From Methanoregula sp. (GTDB lineage: Archaea > Halobacteriota > Methanomicrobia > Methanomicrobiales > Methanospirillaceae): 7,696 nt of DNA. Position 1 is the first letter of the stretch. Every line of letters begins with the position of its first letter. Below the pieces are notes generated by a model. That model searched no databases and was not told the origin of the DNA. It saw only the letters and a list, made by a program, of their open reading frames with translations. The DNA lies in assembly GCA_003157895.1 (NCBI GenBank), contig PMKW01000132.1, positions 244 through 7,939 of the forward strand, given 5' to 3'. Below, piece by piece: positions 5,636 to 7,696 of the stretch. The position numbers were made by a program, and so were the translations under genes.

Positions 5636-5648
5636 TAAAAACAAATTT
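5636..5648 (-). terminator. T-rich terminator of the ior/methyltransferase operon
   Basis: On the minus strand, 14-26 nt after the methyltransferase stop, the sequence reads AAATTTGTTTTTA. It is the first T-rich tract downstream and suits archaeal termination. Confidence 0.45.
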
Positions 5649-5661
5649 CAAGTAATTCAGA

Positions 5662-6390
5662 TCAACGTGTGCCGGTTTTGAAGGCCAAGGCATCCTGCGC
5701 AAAGGAACAGTACTCCGGAACAACCTCGAACCCGAGGAAGTGACGTCCCTGCTGCTGTGCAACCACGGCAACCGTCCCGGAACCAAGGAACGGGTCGAGA
5801 ACAAGGTCACCGGGATTACTCGAATAGGAGAGGATCTTTTTTACCAGCTCCGACGGCAGTTTGGTCGGCGTCTTCTTCCTGCCCTTCCAGTACTCGCGGT
5901 TGATCACCCAGACATCTTCCGGGTAATGGTCGATCTTATTGAACGTATACTGTTTCGGGTCCTTGACAACGAAGAGGATGTGGTAGTGGCTGGTGACATA
6001 TTTTTTTTTCGTGAACACCCCGAACTGGTACTTCCAGATGAGGTGGTTGATAGTGGTAAGTCCCACCTCATCGATCCCTTCAAGAATATCCCGGAGCCGG
6101 TTCCAGCCGGAGAAGATGTACATGCTGCCTGTCGCGGCGAGTACCCGTTCTGCTTCAGCAATCCACCTTCGGGTGAATTCCCCGTACTCTTCCTCCGGGA
6201 TCTCCTGGTATCCCTCAATGACATTGCTGCCGGTCCGGTTGTAGTTCAGCCGCTGGGCTTTGAAGTCTATGGCAAAGGGCGGGTCCGTGACGATGAGATC
6301 GACAGATCCTCCCGGTATTTGCGGCAGGAGGGTGAGCGCATCCCCTTCGTACAGGGTGTCCTCGTGAAATGGCCCGAGGTGCCGCTTCAT
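5662..6390 (-). CDS. Orphan beta-class DNA methyltransferase (probably adenine-N6)
   Basis: This 242-residue SAM-dependent amino-methyltransferase has its motifs in beta-class order. Catalytic motif IV, LIVTDPPFAIDF, comes first with DPPF at 36-39. A central target-recognition region follows, including NHLIWKYQFGVFTKKK and HYHILFVVKD (135-144). The SAM-binding motifs come last: LPSELVKKILSYSSNPGD, LDPFLGSGT (198-206) and GFEVVPEY (220-227). DPPF favours adenine-N6 over cytosine-N4, where SPPY is usual. The recognition sequence cannot be read from the protein. The start is set by a TGATG overlap with the iorB stop and by the MKRHLGPFHEDTLYEGDAL beginning. The frame is open 78 nt further upstream but only inside iorB. 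No endonuclease or specificity gene is visible, so it may serve regulation, mismatch marking or self-protection. Confidence 0.88.
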   Translation of the reverse strand: MKRHLGPFHEDTLYEGDALTLLPQIPGGSVDLIVTDPPFAIDFKAQRLNYNRTGSNVIEGYQEIPEEEYGEFTRRWIAEAERVLAATGSMYIFSGWNRLRDILEGIDEVGLTTINHLIWKYQFGVFTKKKYVTSHYHILFVVKDPKQYTFNKIDHYPEDVWVINREYWKGRKKTPTKLPSELVKKILSYSSNPGDLVLDPFLGSGTVAVVAQQQGRHFLGFEVVPEYCSFAQDALAFKTGTR

Positions 6391-6974
6391 CAGAACTTCC
6401 CGCCAGCCTTCCTGCCGGTTTCGAACGCCTTTACGTTGATCTCCACGGTCTTCTTCGGGACCAGACACTTCACAGCCTCAAGTAGGGACGCCGGTTTCAG
6501 GGGCATGACGCTGCTCGCTGCGCCCAGCATTACCACATTGGCAGAGAGCGGGCTCCCGGCTTCGACTGCCAGTGAATCGGCATCGAGAAGGCAGAGCTGG
6601 TGTTTTTTCAGCGCTGCGATGATATCCGCTTCTGACGGGGCTGCAAGCTTCTGCGTGAAGACTGATGTCGGGAGCACGAGGTGGCTGTTCACGACCATCT
6701 TCCCGCCCTTCTTCAGATAGTGTGAGTAACGGAGCGCTTCGAGAAGGTCAAAGGATATGAGCAGGTCGGCCTGGCCGGGCGTGATCAAGGGACCGAACTC
6801 GCCATCGATCCTGATATGGCTCTCGACCGATCCCCCGCGCTGTGCCATACCGTGCGTTTCCGCACCCTTGATATGCCGGTTCTCGAGTAAGCAGGCTTCG
6901 CCAAGGATATTGGAGGCAAGGATGGTCCCCTGCCCGCCGATCCCGACGATCAGGATATCGTAACTGCCACTCAT
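6390..6974 (-). CDS. iorB: Indolepyruvate:ferredoxin oxidoreductase, beta subunit
   Basis: This protein of 194 residues is the small subunit of the oxygen-sensitive enzyme that converts aryl pyruvates, CoA and oxidised ferredoxin to aryl-acetyl-CoA, CO2 and reduced ferredoxin. In methanogens it may run in reverse to make aromatic amino acids from aryl acids. It belongs to the gamma-type domain of 2-oxoacid:acceptor oxidoreductases. It shows YDILIVGIGGQGTILASNIL (5-24) and KGAETHGMAQRGGSVESHIR (36-55), both hallmarks of the family. The start is the ATG at 6974, which overlaps the iorA stop in ATGA and is preceded by a GGGAGGGAAAG Shine-Dalgarno. The longer frame to 7031 lies within iorA and adds unrelated residues. 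The stop overlaps the methyltransferase start as TGATG. Confidence 0.93.
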   Translation of the reverse strand: MSGSYDILIVGIGGQGTILASNILGEACLLENRHIKGAETHGMAQRGGSVESHIRIDGEFGPLITPGQADLLISFDLLEALRYSHYLKKGGKMVVNSHLVLPTSVFTQKLAAPSEADIIAALKKHQLCLLDADSLAVEAGSPLSANVVMLGAASSVMPLKPASLLEAVKCLVPKKTVEINVKAFETGRKAGGKF

Positions 6975-7696
6975 TTCTTTCCCTCCCGGACAATGGCCCC
7001 GACGGGACATAACTGAGCACACACTGCACACCCGCTGCAGAGATCATTGATACGCGCCTTCTCGTCAGCGAACTCGATAGCAGGGCAGCCGAACCGGATG
7101 CAGGTCCCGCAGCCTGTACAGGCTTCCGTATCCACTTCGTACCTGCCCCGTTTCACTCCGGCACGGCGCGCCGATATGACGCACATCTGACGGGCAATAA
7201 CAACCTTGACCCCCTTGCGTTTCTTTGCTTCCTGCAGCACGTTCACCGTCCCGGTGATATCGTAGGGATCTACGGTCTCGACAAATGTCACTCCGCAGGC
7301 CCGGCAGACAGCATCCAGCGAGACGGCCGGGGTCTCCACGCCACAGGCTGTTACACCGGTGTTCGGGTTCGGCTGGTGGCCGGTCATGGCCGTGATCCGG
7401 TTATCAAGGATGACAACCGTCATGTTCGCTCCGTTGTAAACTGCGTTCATCAGGCCCTGGATACCCGTGTGCAGGAACGTAGAGTCCCCGATCGTGCAGA
7501 CCACGTCACGGGGCTCACCGGAGTGCGCAATACCGCTCGCAACCGTGATCGAAGCTCCCATGCAGATACAGGTATCAACTACGCCGAGCTGGAGCCCGAG
7601 GGTATAGCACCCGATATCGCTCGGGTAGATTGCATCCCTGAAGACCTTTTTTATCGCAAAGTACGCTCCGCGGTGCAGGCAGCCGGCGCACAGGAT
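6971..7696 (-). CDS. iorA: Indolepyruvate:ferredoxin oxidoreductase, alpha subunit (3' part; runs off the right edge)
   Basis: The C-terminal 241 residues are present, out of about 600 for the family; the N-terminal pyrimidine-binding half is outside. The visible part begins ILCAGCLHRGAYFAIKKV, the conserved opening of the thiamine-diphosphate-binding domain. Numbered from the edge, IASGIAHSGEP-like sequence precedes GDSTFLHTGIQGL (70-82) and VVILDNRITAMTGHQPNP (94-111), which carry the GDS...DN pattern for ThDP and magnesium binding and the IorA-typical TAMTGHQ. At the C-terminus a two-cluster ferredoxin domain has CTGCGTCIRFGCP (193-205) and CSGCAVCAQLCP (220-231), the route for electrons to external ferredoxin. 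The cytosolic IorA2B2 complex forms with the coupled iorB product. The frame is intact throughout. Confidence 0.94.
   Translation of the reverse strand: MLCAGCLHRGAYFAIKKVFRDAIYPSDIGCYTLGLQLGVVDTCICMGASITVASGIAHSGEPRDVVCTIGDSTFLHTGIQGLMNAVYNGANMTVVILDNRITAMTGHQPNPNTGVTACGVETPAVSLDAVCRACGVTFVETVDPYDITGTVNVLQEAKKRKGVKVVIARQMCVISARRAGVKRGRYEVDTEACTGCGTCIRFGCPAIEFADEKARINDLCSGCAVCAQLCPVGAIVREGKK

Larger units (their letters stand above)
5084..5661. other. Gene-free stretch with a cluster of G/C-tract palindromes
   Basis: About 580 bp between the tRNA terminator and the methyltransferase stop holds no credible gene. Reading frames here are short, low in complexity and conflict with the tRNA or the methyltransferase gene. 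The stretch is a series of G6-7/C6-7 inverted repeats, listed separately. They are separated by A/T-rich patches (5204-5219, 5336-5350, 5568-5576) and by two spacers of ordinary composition (about 5221-5309 and 5401-5499). In the second spacer GAAACCCGGGTTGC is a short palindrome, and TTGCA/TGCAA arms flank 5429-5453. No box C/D guide RNA passed inspection. The stretch could be a remnant of repeat insertions, a noncoding RNA locus, or both. Confidence 0.75.

Noticed and set aside
5556..5810. Minus-strand frame of 84 codons near the methyltransferase 3' end
   Set aside because: It overlaps the methyltransferase gene in another frame, and its glycine-rich end is only the translation of the G/C tracts.
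6391..6468. Longer N-terminus for the methyltransferase
   Set aside because: The 26 extra codons lie inside iorB, are Arg/Glu-rich without family similarity, and ignore the TGATG junction.
5740..6720. Plus-strand reading frame of 326 codons opposite the methyltransferase and iorB genes
   Set aside because: It is antisense to two genes with clear catalytic motifs and intact overlaps, and its translation shows no recognisable domain. Long antisense frames are common in GC-rich coding DNA.
6975..7031. Longer N-terminus for iorB
   Set aside because: The extension (MCSVCSVMSRRGH...) is the iorA ferredoxin region read in another frame. The ATGA start at 6974 has a Shine-Dalgarno and the correct family beginning.

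Overview
The window looks like the chromosome of a methanogenic archaeon, most likely of the order Methanomicrobiales (Methanoregula/Methanosphaerula-like). This is inferred from gene content: archaeal fibrillarin, a compact Nop5, a Cbf5-type pseudouridine synthase, a DUF1614 membrane protein, an archaeal TctA-family permease and ferredoxin-linked IorAB. A tRNA without encoded CCA, a TATA box just upstream of a start codon and T-tract terminators agree with this. The coding DNA is GC-rich and the genes overlap tightly. No ribosomal RNA is present, so the genus cannot be fixed from the window.

Left part, minus strand (1-3128): a TctA-type permease gene is followed by nop5, flpA and the first 109 codons of a DUF1614 membrane protein gene. 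nop5 and flpA overlap by ATGA, and the DUF1614 gene starts 9 nt after flpA. Nop5 and fibrillarin are two of the three core proteins of the box C/D guide RNP, which 2'-O-methylates RNA. A TATA box about 30 nt before the preferred nop5 start suggests a leaderless nop5-flpA-DUF1614 transcript.

Middle part, plus strand (3179-5062): hemD (uroporphyrinogen-III synthase) and cbf5 (H/ACA-guided and tRNA pseudouridine synthase) overlap by ATGA. A tRNA-Ser(GGA) with its own TATA-like element and a T-rich terminator follows. The window therefore holds the catalytic subunits of both archaeal RNA-guided modification machines within 5 kb, on divergent arms separated by the permease gene.

Noncoding stretch (5063-5661): about 600 bp with no credible gene. 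It carries a cluster of short palindromes made of G6-7 and C6-7 arms. Several share one 23-nt plan, with G6T, a 9-nt centre usually containing CGG, then AC6. AT-rich patches lie between them. This is the least explained sequence in the window.

Right part, minus strand (5662-7696): the 3' part of iorA, then iorB, then a stand-alone beta-class DNA methyltransferase. iorA and iorB overlap by ATGA, and iorB and the methyltransferase gene overlap by TGATG, so all three look translationally coupled. IorAB oxidises aryl pyruvates with ferredoxin as acceptor, or runs in reverse for aromatic amino acid synthesis. The coupled methyltransferase has no visible restriction partner.
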